NCBI RefSeq assembly: GCF_949987535.1
Contig: NC_080064.1
Location: 45,527,937 to 45,591,936 of the forward strand
Origin: Balaenoptera acutorostrata
Taxonomy: Eukaryota; Chordata; Mammalia; Artiodactyla; Balaenopteridae
DNA length: 64,000 bases
Direction of reading: 5' to 3'
Shown here piece after piece: positions 46,304 through 56,949 of the stretch. The notes beneath the pieces are model-generated. The model saw only the letters and a list, made by a program, of their open reading frames with translations. It made no database searches and was not told where the DNA came from. The position numbers and the translations under genes are program-made. Position 1 is the first letter of the stretch, and every line of letters starts with the position of its first letter.

Positions 46304-47095
46304 TGTGGAACATATATACAATGGAATACTACTCAGCCATAAAAAGGAACGAACCTAGGTAATTTTTAGAGACGTGCATGGACCTAGAGACTGTCATACA
46401 GAGTGAAGTAAGTCAGAAAGAGAAAAACAAATATCGTATATTAATGCGTATATGTGGAATCTAGGAAAATGGTACAGATGAACCGGTTTGCAAGGCAGAA
46501 ATAGAGACAGAGATGTAGAGAACAAATGTATGGACACCAAGGGGGCAAAGCAGGGGTCAGGGGGTGGTGTTGGTGGGATGAATTGGGAGATTGGGATTGA
46601 CATATATAAACTAATATGTATAAAATAGATAACTAATAAGAACCTGCTGTATGGGACTTCCCTGGCAGCACAGTGGCTAAGAATCTGCCTGCCAATGCAG
46701 GGGACACAGGTTCGAGCCCTGGTCCAGGAAGATCCCACATGCCGCAGAGCAACTAAGCCCATGCGCCAGAACTACTGAGCCTGCGCTCTAGAGCCCATGA
46801 GCCACAACTACTGAAGCCCATGCACTCTAGGGCCCGTGCTCCACAACAAGAGAAGCCACCGCAATGAGAAGCCCGCGCACTGCAACGAAGAGTAGCCCCC
46901 GCTCGCCGCAACTATAGAAAGCCCGCGTGCAGCAATGAAGACCCAACACAGCCAAAAATAAATAAATTTAAAAAAAAAACAAAAACAAAAAACCAGAAAT
47001 AGAGTCACAGATGTAGAAAATAAACTTAAAAAAAAAAAAGAACCTGCTGTATAGTAAAAATAAAATAAAATTCAAAACAAAACAAAACAAAAAAG
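46304..47095 (+). repeat. Older L1 end (copy B) within the pile, split by a SINE
   Basis: Two parts, 46304-46652 and 47038-47095: tactactcagccataaaaag, then gatgaattgggagattggga, then aataagaacctgctgtat, ending in A-rich sequence. The TSD in the outer SINE is gaatccgccttcca (46290-46303 and 47096-47109). Confidence 0.85.
46653..47037 (+). mobile_element. CHR-type SINE with apparent 3' transduction
   Basis: Begins gggacttccctggcagcaca. After its (taaa)n and A tail it continues with about 45 bases of non-SINE sequence (ccagaaatagagtcacagat, then gtagaaaataaactt) and a second poly-A. Only then comes the TSD aagaacctgctgtat (46638-46652 and 47039-47053). The extra piece is L1-like. Confidence 0.85.
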
Positions 47096-47724
47096 GAATC
47101 CGCCTTCCAATGCATGGGACACAGATTCGATCCCTGATCGGGGAACTAAGATCCCACATGCTGCGGGGCAACTAAGCACGTGTGCCACAACTACTGAGCC
47201 CGCGCTCCACAACTAGAGAGAAGCCTGCACACCACAATGAAGAGCCCGTGTGCTGCAATGAAGACCCGACACAGCCATAAATAAATAAATGAAAGAAAGA
47301 AAGAAAGAAAGAAAGGAGGTTAAGAAATGCATGCTCCTGCCAAGCCCTCACAGAGGTAATTTGATACAGTGGGAAGCAAAGGACATGAGGTCTAAAAGCC
47401 TGGTTTTCAAATTTACTCAACCATTTATTGGCATGATCTTGATTAAGTCATACCAACAGATATAGTCTTTTTGAAAGAGACTCAGTCATGCAAAATAAGC
47501 CTTATTCTAACTTTATGGGATTGTTACAAAAATTAAAGAAAGAGCATTTCTTTTGGAGTACTACACAAATATTAGGTAAAGTAGCATAGGATTCTAGAGA
47601 AACAAAGAATGGTCTGTGACTTGTAGAAGAATATTGGTCAAGGGTCTCTGGGCATTCAAACCCATAGTTCTGGCCCTCAAGGACATTCCTTTCCTTTTCC
47701 CCATTCTTCCTTCTAACTTCTGTT

Positions 47725-47995
47725 ATCACTTCCTCAGGGAGGCCTTTAATGACTTCACACTTCCTTTCAATCTCCTATTCACAAGACTAGCTTAGACTCG
47801 CCTGTTTTATGTTCTCTGATCATCCTGCATTTTTGCATATTGTGGCACTTATTACAATTGTAGTTACTTATTTGTATGATTTTCCATTTTATAGTCTGTA
47901 AGCTCCTAGAGGGCAGGAACCATGTCTGCCTTTTCTCATTCTATATCCTAACACATGGTAAACCATTTGATAATTAACATTTATTGGATGAATGG
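47725..47995 (+). repeat. L2 LINE 3' end
   Basis: Clean L2 3' end: cctcagggaggcctttaatg, then agctcctagagggcaggaac, then cattta ttggatgaatgg. Confidence 0.8.
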
Positions 47996-48328
47996 ATATG
48001 TGAATAGCATAAAGGTCAACTTCAATATTCCAAGTATATCAAAATTTGACCTTCAGATGATAAGGCAAAAAATATAATAGAGCTGATATCCTACCAACAA
48101 GGTGACAATGACTTTTCAAAGACTTGAAGGCTTTCTAAAAACTTTAAAACATACTTTTAAAGATGAAAAAGTTCTGGAGCTAGATGATGGTTGATGGTTA
48201 AACAACAATGTGACTGTACTTAATGACACAGAAATGTACACTAAAAGATAGTTAAAATGGTAAATTTTATGTTATGTGTATTTTAACACAATTTAAGAAA
48301 AATTTTTTTGATTAAAAAGCACTCTACC

Positions 48329-48611
48329 GGGCTTCCCTGGTAGCGCAGTGGTTAAGAATCTGCCTGCCAATGCAGGGGACACGGGTTCGAGCCCTGGTCT
48401 GGGAAGATCCCACATGCCGTGGAGCAACTAAGCCCGTGAGCCGCAACTACTGAGCCTGCACGTCTGGAGCCTGTGCTCCACAACGGGAGAGGCCCGCGCA
48501 CCGCAATGAAGAGTGGCCCCCGCTCGCCACAGCTGGAGAAAGCCCTCGCACAGAAACGAAGACCCAACACAGCCAAAAATAAATAAATAAATAAATAAAT
48601 TTATTAAAAAA
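48329..48611 (+). mobile_element. CHR-type SINE, compact subtype
   Basis: Starts gggcttccctggtagcgcag. The section after gcctgtgctcc is shortened (cacaacgggagaggcccg). TSD is agcactctacc on the left and aacactctacc on the right. Confidence 0.9.
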
Positions 48612-49394
48612 AAAAAAACACTCTACCATTTTGGTCCCCAACCTTTATAAGGACCCTTTTTAAAGACTATATATATATATGTAGATATATATACATATAT
48701 ATATGTATACACAGTGGAATTCCACAGGATAGTAGCTGTTCTCCATCCACTAATGTAGGAAATAATGCTTTTAAATGAATTTGTATTTTAATTAACCAAA
48801 ACAGCATGTAGAAACCTCTAAAAAATAGCTATAAATATGTCAGACAAACATTAATTACTCAGATGACAGCAATGTATGTGTGGATTCATGAACCTGTTGT
48901 AATACTTGGAATCTCCCAGAAGGGCCTGGCCCACTATTAGGAACAACTGTCCTAGGATATCCATCCCCCCACTGCTTGCCCTCTGAATGGTTTGAAGAAT
49001 GAAAGGCTTCCCCTTTCCTTTCATATTTTCTCTTTAATGATTCACAGTGATATGGCTTTTTTATTGATAGTGAAAAATAAAACAAAAGAACAGAACAGTT
49101 CCATACAATTTTTCCTTAGTAACATCCAGAAGCCTGTATTTTATAACTTGCCTTAAATTACAGAGATACTTAGAACTTACTCTCGTTATTAAGAGCAAGT
49201 ATTCCTCCCACATCACAGAACATAAAACCAAAAACATATAACAGGGCTCGTATGAGTCACATGACATCCCTGCCTCTCAAAATGAAGGGGCTTGAGACTA
49301 TTATAATTAACCCATTACATCAGACCTGTCACTCAAATCAGGCCCCAGAACAGAAGCTTTTGCCCACCAAACCAACCATGAAGCTATCCAGCAG

Positions 49395-50459
49395 TCACGC
49401 AACAAGCATTTAATAAGTGCCTGTCATTTGCCAGGTACCAGGTCAGATGCTAGGAATACAGAAATAAGACAAGGTCCCTGCCTCTGCTCTGACTAGAGAC
49501 AATAAAAGTAAACAGACAATTAAAATGCAGTATAATAAAGTGATGAAATGGGGATTATCGGGCAGAGCCAGAGAAAAGGAGAAAAATGTGTTCTAGGCAA
49601 AGAAGGAAAGAAGAAGCATCGTATATAGAGTTAGAGTCTGGTTAAGAAAATAAAATATATTTGGGGGGAAAACAGAATAGTCCATGGTGGTTATTAGAGT
49701 AGAGGGCTTATAGGAAGAACAGGATAGTGACTAAAGTCAGAATGAAGGACCCCTGTTAATAATAGGAGCAAAAGGCCATAGTAATAATTCAGGTCAGAAA
49801 TGCCAAGGGCCTGAAGTGAGGCTGAAGCAGGAGGGATGGGCAAGAGAAAAGGGTGGGTGGTCGATATGGGATTGATCCCTTAGAGTTTTGCCACATGGGT
49901 GCAACTGAAGGACATGGCAACAAGGAGTTGAAGAATTGGTAACAAAATGGTTGAAGTGATAGACTATAAGGTCTAAGCTGGATAGGGAAAGACATATGTG
50001 TAGCTAGGAGGGAGCCGAAAAAGGAAGTGGGGCTTCCCTGGTGGCGCAGTGGTTGGGAGTCCGCCTGCCAATGCGGGGGACACGGGTTCGAGCCCTGGTC
50101 CGGGAAGATCCCACATGCTGCGGAGCAACTAAGCCCGTGCGCCACAACTACTGAGCCTGCGCTCTAGTGCCTGCGAGCCACAACTACTAAGCCCACGTGC
50201 CACAACTACTGAAGCCCGTGAGCCTAGAGCCCGTGCTCTGCAACAAGGGAAGCCACTGCAATGAGAAGCCCGCGCACTGCAATGAAGAGTAGCCCCCGCT
50301 CGCCACAACTAGAGGGCGCCCACGCACAGCAACAAAGACCCAATGCAGCCAAAAATAAATAAATAAAATAAATTAAAAAACAAACAAACAAAGGAAGTGA
50401 AAATATTGGCAAAGACAAAGTGTACAGAAGAAGCAAGGGCATGAGAGGCTGTGCTTGGG
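49395..50459 (-). repeat. L2 LINE, reverse, interrupted by a SINE
   Basis: Starts from the L2 3' end in reverse (caagcatttaataagtgcct, then gtcatttgccaggtaccagg) and continues with ggtccctgcctctgctctga and gactaaagtcagaatgaagg. Similar sequence may resume at 50950-51190, beyond a DNA-transposon fossil. Confidence 0.65.
50029..50390 (+). mobile_element. CHR-type SINE, long form
   Basis: Starts ggggcttccctggtggcgca and has a full body with repeated ccacaactac units, ending with an A-rich tail. TSD is aaaggaagtg on both sides (50020 and 50391). Confidence 0.9.
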
Positions 50460-50945
50460 GGGGCTCTTACATGGGCCCACAGATCTATGGATAGAATTCA
50501 GGGGGCATGAACTTTGGGAAAAAAATTACATGTTTATCTTTACTAAGCTCTAATTAAAATTTAGCATTTCTTTCAATTATGAAACAGTAAATCACAATAG
50601 CATTAGCAATTCCTGTGACTTTGCCACCAACAGATATCATCAATATCTTCATATCACATTACTATTGCAATTATCTGAAATACCATTCATCATATCACTA
50701 CTTCAAAGTGATGAGTTTTTAGACTCACTGATAGATCTTGTTATTTAATGCATTAATTAAAAAGCACACATTACTATATCACAAATTTAATACTTTCATA
50801 ATTGTATTCTAATATAATTGATTTCCTTTCTAATCCTAAGGACTTTATTTTATGTATTTAAGAACATTATTCTGAGAAAAAGTCCATGGGCTTTAGCAGT
50901 CTGCTGCTAAAGGGACCTTTGGCACAAAAACATTTAAGGACTCTG
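50460..50945. repeat. Old non-autonomous DNA transposon fossil (hAT-like), name uncertain
   Basis: A unit I recognise as a mammal-wide DNA-transposon MITE: atggatagaattcagggggc, then caattcctgtgactttgcca, then acattattctgagaaaaagt, then tttggcacaaaaacatttaa. The ends resemble each other in inverse but are degraded. Confidence 0.5.
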
Positions 50946-51894
50946 ACTTAGAGGGTAGAATCCTGGAATTTTAAGCTTTGGAGGTGGAGAATTCAGGGGA
51001 TGATGAGGCCTGGATGATGGTCAAAGGTTGAGACTGATGGGTATGTAAAAGACTGGCGAGGAGGTCAAAGTGTGGGACAAATATCCACGTGGACACTGAA
51101 TCACTCACTACAGTCAACCTCAGGATATGGGGTGGGAAAGACTGCAAGGCAGTTTGCAAAATCTGATGCCTGCAGAGCATGACCAAAAGGCCGACTGTGA
51201 TGGGGCCTAGGGGAGAACAGATGCCACAAGCCTCACACTAGGAAGGGTTTTTATACTCAGAAGCAAAGTATCAAATCACTGGTCCTGTTCTTTGCTCCAT
51301 TTACCTCTTTTCAACTCTCAAAAACATGCCTCTGCCTCTTTCTACTCTGCCCCTCAACCGTATCCTCCATTCAACTCCTCTGTTTCAAAGTAAATAGGGC
51401 CTGACCCTTCCACAAATCTATAATTCTTACCTTCCCAATCAAAGGTAGGAATGACTATAACCAAATAAACAAATTGCTTTCCTTGTCATACCTACCCATA
51501 ACCAACTATGAAGAATTAGGAATTCTGATGGTGGGGAGGTGAAAGGAAAGTAACTTTGGTGCAGAATACCTTGAGGGCAGTGTGATCCTTGTGAAATCAA
51601 TTCCGTTTCAACCAGCATTTTTAAAAAATGAAATAGAATGGAAAGCATTAGAATGCAGAGCACATACTGAAAGGTAAGCACTCTTCTAAGAATCTTTTGT
51701 TTCTTGTTACACCCACACATCTCTATATTCTGAGTCTAATGTAAATTTACTAGATCATGGTCTAAAAAGTTTGAAAGCCACAGTTCTAAGGGTAGAGCCA
51801 TTCACTCTAAAGAGAACCTTTTGTAAAAATAAAAGCCCAGGAGAAGGTGATAGACAAGTTCAGAGAGAATAAGGAATGTGGATCTGCAGCTTTC

Positions 51895-52080
51895 CCTGGG
51901 GTCTACTACACTGCTAATGCCCTGCAATCAGCTCACATTCAAGTCCCAGCTCTGCCACTAACAAGACTTGTGTGTGAGACCTGAGGTAAGTCACTGTACT
52001 CCCGAGCCCCTCTCATGTGCAAGACAGGGCCAAAACACCTCCGTCTCACTTCACAAGATAGATCTGAGGTTCAAAAAAAA
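51895..52080 (+). repeat. MIR fragment
   Basis: MIR: tcaagtcccagctctgccac, then ctgaggtaagtcactgtact. Confidence 0.65.
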
Positions 52081-52971
52081 TAATGATAAATCACTCTGCA
52101 GACTATGGAACATTGTACTGTAGTTTTATTTTAAACTATATAGCAAGAGTGATTAAAAAAAAAAAAAAACAAAACTATGCTATGTACCAAAGATATGCCC
52201 AAATCATGGTTACCCTATTGTGTGGTTAGACAAGCCAAATATTAGAAGTTGTGGAGAAATAGTAGGAAATTCTTTCTTTAGAGAAAGGCAGCTGGGAAAA
52301 GAACCCAAATAATAAAACTACCCATGTGTATAAACATGTCTCAAATAATGTACATGAGAAAGTGGGCACAAAGATGACTCAAAGTGAAGAAAAAAAAAAA
52401 TCACTGGTTTTGATGGGTAAGACTTTCTAAGAGGTAAAATGAATTGAGATTTGGAGAAAGGAACAGTGAAGCCTGTTTTCTCTTCATATCTTAAATTGTT
52501 TCCCAAGACCCAAATATGCACCAGTTTATTATCCTTCAAGCCTAGTTCAGTAACACTCCTCCAGAAAACCTATACACCCAAGCCCCTACCTCTAAATGCC
52601 CCTAGCCCTCAGTGTTTATACTCTTCATCTGACATACAACTAATATTACAAGGCAGTGTAAAACATATCACCCAACATGAAGTTAGGAAAGGCAGCCTAA
52701 TGGAAAACAAGAAGCATACGTTTTACTTTTCTTCCTTTAAGTCTAGGACTAAAAAGACCTGGTAGTTTAAAACTATGCACACAGCCTGCTAACAGGAATC
52801 CACTGGCCCCAGCTCTATCTTCTTAAGCCCTGGCCGGTAGGTAACTTCTTATCTGCAGGGTAATTTAACTACAAGTCACTTTCAGTAGCTACAAATTATG
52901 TAAGGATGCAAACTTATAGCACTGAACAGAATTCCAATATCCTAAATAATCTGATTAATATCAGAGGTATA

Positions 52972-53317
52972 GGGCTTCCCTGGTGGCGCAGTGGTTGAGA
53001 GTCTGCCTGCTAATGCAGGGGACACGGGTTCGAGCCCTGGTCTGGGAAGATCCCACATGCCGCGGAGCAGCTGGGCCCGTGAGCCACAATTGCTGAGCCT
53101 GCGCGTCTGGAGCCTGTGCCCCGCGACGGGAGGGGCCGCGATAGAGAAAGGCCTGCGCACCGCGATGAAGAGCGGTCCCCGCACCGCGATGAAGAGTGGC
53201 CCCCGCTTGCCGCAACTGGAGAAAGCCCTCGCACGAACCGAAGACCCAACACAGCCAAAAATAAATAAATAAATAAATAAATAAATAAAATCAAGTAAAA
53301 CTTTAAAAAAAAAAAAA
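52972..53317 (+). mobile_element. CHR-type SINE, compact subtype with an internal duplication
   Basis: Starts gggcttccctggtggcgcag. TSD is tatcagaggtata on both sides (52959 and 53319). A 24-bp segment is tandemly repeated at 53157-53180 and 53181-53204 with two differences. The duplicated unit begins gcaccgcgatgaagag. Confidence 0.9.
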
Positions 53318-53573
53318 ATATCAGAGGTATATCCTACAGGTTTAGTATACTTTCTTTCTCTGTTACAATAAAATTATTACTTATAAATGAATTAAAAGTT
53401 TATCTTCCTAGTTTCTCTTAGATTATAAGTGCCTGAGGGTGAGAATAGCACCATTATTTTGATTTCCAACATAATGTTTGTTACTCAATGTGATATGTAA
53501 GAAACAAACTGAAAAAGCTGGGCAGGGGGAGGGGGCAGGACCTCTACCTCCACCCAGCCCACATGTTGCCTAC

Positions 53574-53674
53574 CTCTTGTAGCGTCAACAAAGTATTAAG
53601 AATAGCTGGTAGTGTAGTCTGGACAACTCCAAATCTATCTTCTGTAAATGATGCTGCTACTAAGTGAGACAGAC
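53574..53674 (-). CDS. NDC1: NDC1 coding exon (C-terminal domain)
   Basis: Encodes (G)[20 protein letters not shown] and on to LLTLQE. Acceptor ag at 53676-53675 and donor gtaggc at 53573-53568. Length is 101 bases: two bases complete the Gly codon begun in the upstream exon, and it leaves in phase 0. Likely part of the helical C-terminal domain facing the nuclear pore scaffold. Confidence 0.95.
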
Positions 53675-53899
53675 CTCAAGTGGAAAAGAAGAAAAAAGTT
53701 AAAAGCGAATCAAAATTAGGCAAATCTACTTGCAATACATCTATTTGAGAAAGGATTAATATTCTGAATGCATAAAAAAACTTCTAAATAAAAAAGAGGG
53801 AGTAATACAATAGAAAAATAGGCAAAAGATTGGAAAAGGCATGGAAAAAGTGCTCAACTGCAATAGCCTTGAATAATAAGATGACAGTCTCTGCCTTAC

Positions 53900-54080
53900 G
53901 TTCTGGTAGGAAAAAGAATTTTTTAAAATAATATTGTGTTTGGTAGTGATAAGTGCTAAGAAAACAAAGCCTGATAAGGGTGACAGCTGTGAGGATACTT
54001 TTCATAGGGTGGTCAGGAAAGGCCTCTCTGAGGAAGTATCACTTAAGCATTGAAAAGGCAGTATCTGTAAGATGAAAAGA
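53900..54080 (-). repeat. L2 LINE fragment, reverse
   Basis: Reverse L2 motifs: gtagtgataagtgctaagaa, then tagggtggtcaggaaaggcc, then tctctgaggaagtatcactt. It lies in the NDC1 intron. Confidence 0.7.
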
Positions 54081-54432
54081 AATAGTTCTTTAGGAACTAG
54101 ATTTTCATATTTAACCTAAGCTAAATATGCTTAAACATGTTATGTCAACGTAAGTTGACAGTTAAAAAACAATCTATTAGTTGCAGTTTTTTTGAAATAG
54201 AGAAAAGAGAGGCAAGAACCCCAGGCTCAGTTTATCCACTTATATACAAGGAAAATTTCTGCCTAAATTAAAATACACCTAAATATCTAAGAAAAATGAT
54301 CTATATAAAACAAAGAAATAACAATGTATCTGAAAATTCAAAGATTGAGATCAAAGTCCAGAACTGATCTTTCATGGATTATACTTCAATATTTAACTAA
54401 TAAATAAATCATAGTTCACTGAGATTGCTTAC

Positions 54433-54496
54433 CTTCTAATGCCCAAATATGCATTTGGGCATCTGAAAAAACAGCCTGAATGGAGGCCTCTGGGTG
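54433..54496 (-). CDS. NDC1: NDC1 coding exon (C-terminal domain)
   Basis: Encodes HPEASIQAVFSDAQMHIWAL followed by Glu and one base of a Gly codon. Acceptor ag at 54498-54497 and donor gtaagc at 54432-54427. Length is 64 bases, entering in phase 0 and leaving in phase 1, consistent with both neighbours. Confidence 0.95.
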
Positions 54497-54639
54497 CTAC
54501 AAATACAATAAAGACATTTAAGTAAGTTCCCCTGAAATGATAGTTTCATGTAATCAATTATGTAGACTATAACAATAAAAATTTCACAGCTGCCTCTGAA
54601 GAATTAAAACCTGAAATTCTTACACAGTATGATTTAACT

Positions 54640-54800
54640 GCAATAAAGCATTCTGCTACCAACTCATTGTGTGACTCTTGCCAAGTCTCTAAATCTCTAT
54701 GGGCCTCAGTTTCTCATTTAAAATAAGAGTTGAATAAATAATAAATATATTCAACTCAACCCACCTCAGGGGATTAGCATAGAGATCACTTAAGAGAAGG
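54640..54800 (+). repeat. MIR fragment
   Basis: MIR: cattgtgtgactcttgccaa, then tgggcctcagtttctcattt. A local (aata)n-like expansion follows. Confidence 0.65.
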
Positions 54801-55109
54801 GTTAAGAATGCTTTTTTTAAAAAACAAAAGAACTGCCTAAATACATATTACCTCTCTTAAATTGTCTACCCTCGATCCCACTGCAAAGAAAAACAACCCA
54901 ACCTTCTTTAATACAGCAAGGTATTGTGGCATGGAGCAATAACTGGCCCGTGTAAATGGTGGATTTCATAATGCACCCAATGAAGCCTACTAAGTACAAC
55001 AGCATGTTACATGTCCCAACATTAAGTAGCAGTGTCTACAACTCCTTATCATACAATAGATCCACTTGCAAAATTAGAATCAAAAGCAGCCGTTCACTTC
55101 CAAGGAAAA

Positions 55110-55290
55110 AGGAGATGTTATCTTGTTCAGCGTCTGCTCTGCCACTTACTGGCTATGTGCCCTTAGGCTAGCTACTTGACCCCTCTGAGCCTCAGGTTTC
55201 CTTATCTGTAAAATGAGGACAAAAAGACAACTCACAGGAATGCTGTTAGAATTAAATGAGGGAACTTAAGTGAAAAGAGCATGCATGGCA
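55110..55290 (+). repeat. MIR SINE fragment
   Basis: MIR: ctgctctgccacttactggc, then tgagcctcaggtttccttat, then ctgtaaaatgaggac, then tagaattaaatgaggg. Confidence 0.75.
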
Positions 55291-56278
55291 TACAGAAGAC
55301 AAAAGGGTAAGTTTTCTTCCCATCCTTCTGAAACAAAGCTCTGAAGTAAAACTTCAGACAACTCCTCTTCCTCTTGGTGGAAGACAAGACACCTTCCTCA
55401 GGGGTCTGATAGTTTAACCAGGGCTCTAATGGATAGCCTTATTGCTAGTTGGGTGGATCCTCCCTGCCACCACAGTGAAAAAACAGTTTCAAGAACTTGA
55501 AAGGATTCTCTGCTATGTGTATCTATATTCTATCAGAGTTACTGAGTTCTCTCTCCCCACCAGAGTATGACTCCCAAAGAATAAAAATGAGGAATGTACG
55601 CCAATGCAGACTTTCACTTGAAGGCATTAATCGAGTGCACTGTTAGTTAATACTACAATATCTGCAGAAAGAGAGAAGCTAGATTAAAATAATTAAAACA
55701 AAAATTCTTTCCCCTACAAATGGGCAAGGTTTTCCTCATCAAAGGATTAACTGACACACAACAGCTGTAGCAGTGAAAACAGGAATGAATTTTTAGCTTC
55801 TACCATTGAGATTTACTCCCCTACAGCAGCTGGGGCAGCTGACAGACAAGTTGGAAAGTCATTTAGTTTGTGGTCTGAATTACAACTTTTATCCAACCCA
55901 AGTTTAACATCTGCAATCTAACCCAGTCATCTCTCTTCTGAACACCAAATTGGCCATAAAGATGTTAGCAGGACAATGAGCCATGAAGCATCACCATGGA
56001 TTTGCTCATTTTGCAGCAAGGGGCTACATATCAGCACAAAGCTGCCTGCAGCCAAGAAACCCAGAAGGTCAACTAGAGCCAAGCCTCAGGAAGCCACTAA
56101 GGCGAGGTGTGTGTCTAGGGCAGCTACTGTTAAAAGGGAGGTTTAGTGAAGCATGATGCAAAGCTGTTTGGCTTGCTAGGATCAAGCTAAATATTTAGAA
56201 GTCAAATCCTACCTGCTACTTCATTCTTATTTTGTTTCCTCTCCCCCCATTCCCAATGCTATAACTACACATTCTTAC
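55291..56278 (-). other. NDC1: NDC1 intron, nothing recognised
   Basis: Unique-looking intron sequence with no repeat that I can name and no additional exon candidate with NDC1 homology. Confidence 0.45.
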
Positions 56279-56329
56279 CTTACTGAAAAAATACATTATC
56301 AGCACCCGTTTTGATAAGAAATTCTTAAT
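56279..56329 (-). CDS. NDC1: NDC1 short coding exon
   Basis: A 51-base microexon encoding 17 residues, IKNFLSKRVLIMYFFSK, phase 0 at both ends. Acceptor cag ends at 56330 and donor gtaag is at 56278-56274. Skipping it would preserve the frame, so an in-frame isoform is possible but not shown. Confidence 0.95.
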
Positions 56330-56949
56330 CTGAGTTGGAAAAAGGGAAGAATTAACACATGCACATTTTGCAATTCTACTCAAATATAATATTACACATT
56401 TCCAGGTTCTTCCTGACACTAACTTAAATGAAACACTTCACATCTTACAAAGAAAGAACAGTATTTAAGGTAAACCACGTAAGTAAATACCTTTGTACTA
56501 TAAACTGGAAAACAAAGATAGGCCATCTAACCTAAATTGCATTCTCATGTACACATGTCTAGCCCTCAAATTAAAGCCCTGTCATAATAAAAAAGGAACT
56601 CTAAGTGGTTCTGGTGATATTTTCTAAGACCATATTCTTTCTCAGTTCTCTACAACTGTCTTACCCCTTACCTCTTAACACCAAAAAAGAGCATGTTTCC
56701 CCTACCAAAAAAAAAAAGATCTTAAGACATGAAGTGGTTTTCTACTAGTTGACATTTACAGGGAAAACAATTTTTTTAATATTAAGCTAAAAGCTACATA
56801 TCCCAACTGACTTGAAAGTAAATTCATGACATAGCAGTACTTATGGCATATAGAGCCATATGGGATCCTGAAGTTTTGTAAAATGCCTTCAGTTCTGCCC
56901 TCTCTATTAATTGATCATTCTATCAGCGAACATGATATTATTTCTCCCA
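56330..56949 (-). other. NDC1: NDC1 intron, nothing recognised
   Basis: Intron sequence between a short exon and an L2 element. No recognisable repeat was seen. Confidence 0.4.

Larger units (their letters stand above)
45379..47320 (+). mobile_element. Outer tRNA-derived SINE, split by nested insertions
   Basis: The head (ggacttccctggtggtccag to gaatccgcct, 45378-45415) and the body (47096-47320, gaatccgccttccaatgcat onward, ending in (taaa)n and (gaaa)n) belong to one SINE. Everything between was inserted later: an L1 fragment (B), a younger L1 end (A), and two further SINEs. The body is of the ggggaactaagatcccacat subtype. Confidence 0.8.
41648..53573 (-). other. NDC1: NDC1 large intron, retroelement-rich
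   Basis: About 11.9 kb between two coding exons. It contains most of the window's recent insertions: SINEs at 43376, 44237, 48329, 50029 and 52972, and the nested pile at 45379-47320. Between them are stretches with nothing I can name (42556-43375, 43724-44236, 44561-45378, 47996-48328, 48622-49394, 51191-51894, 52081-52971). (CA)n lies at 41754-41776 and (TA)n near 48670-48706. Confidence 0.8.
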
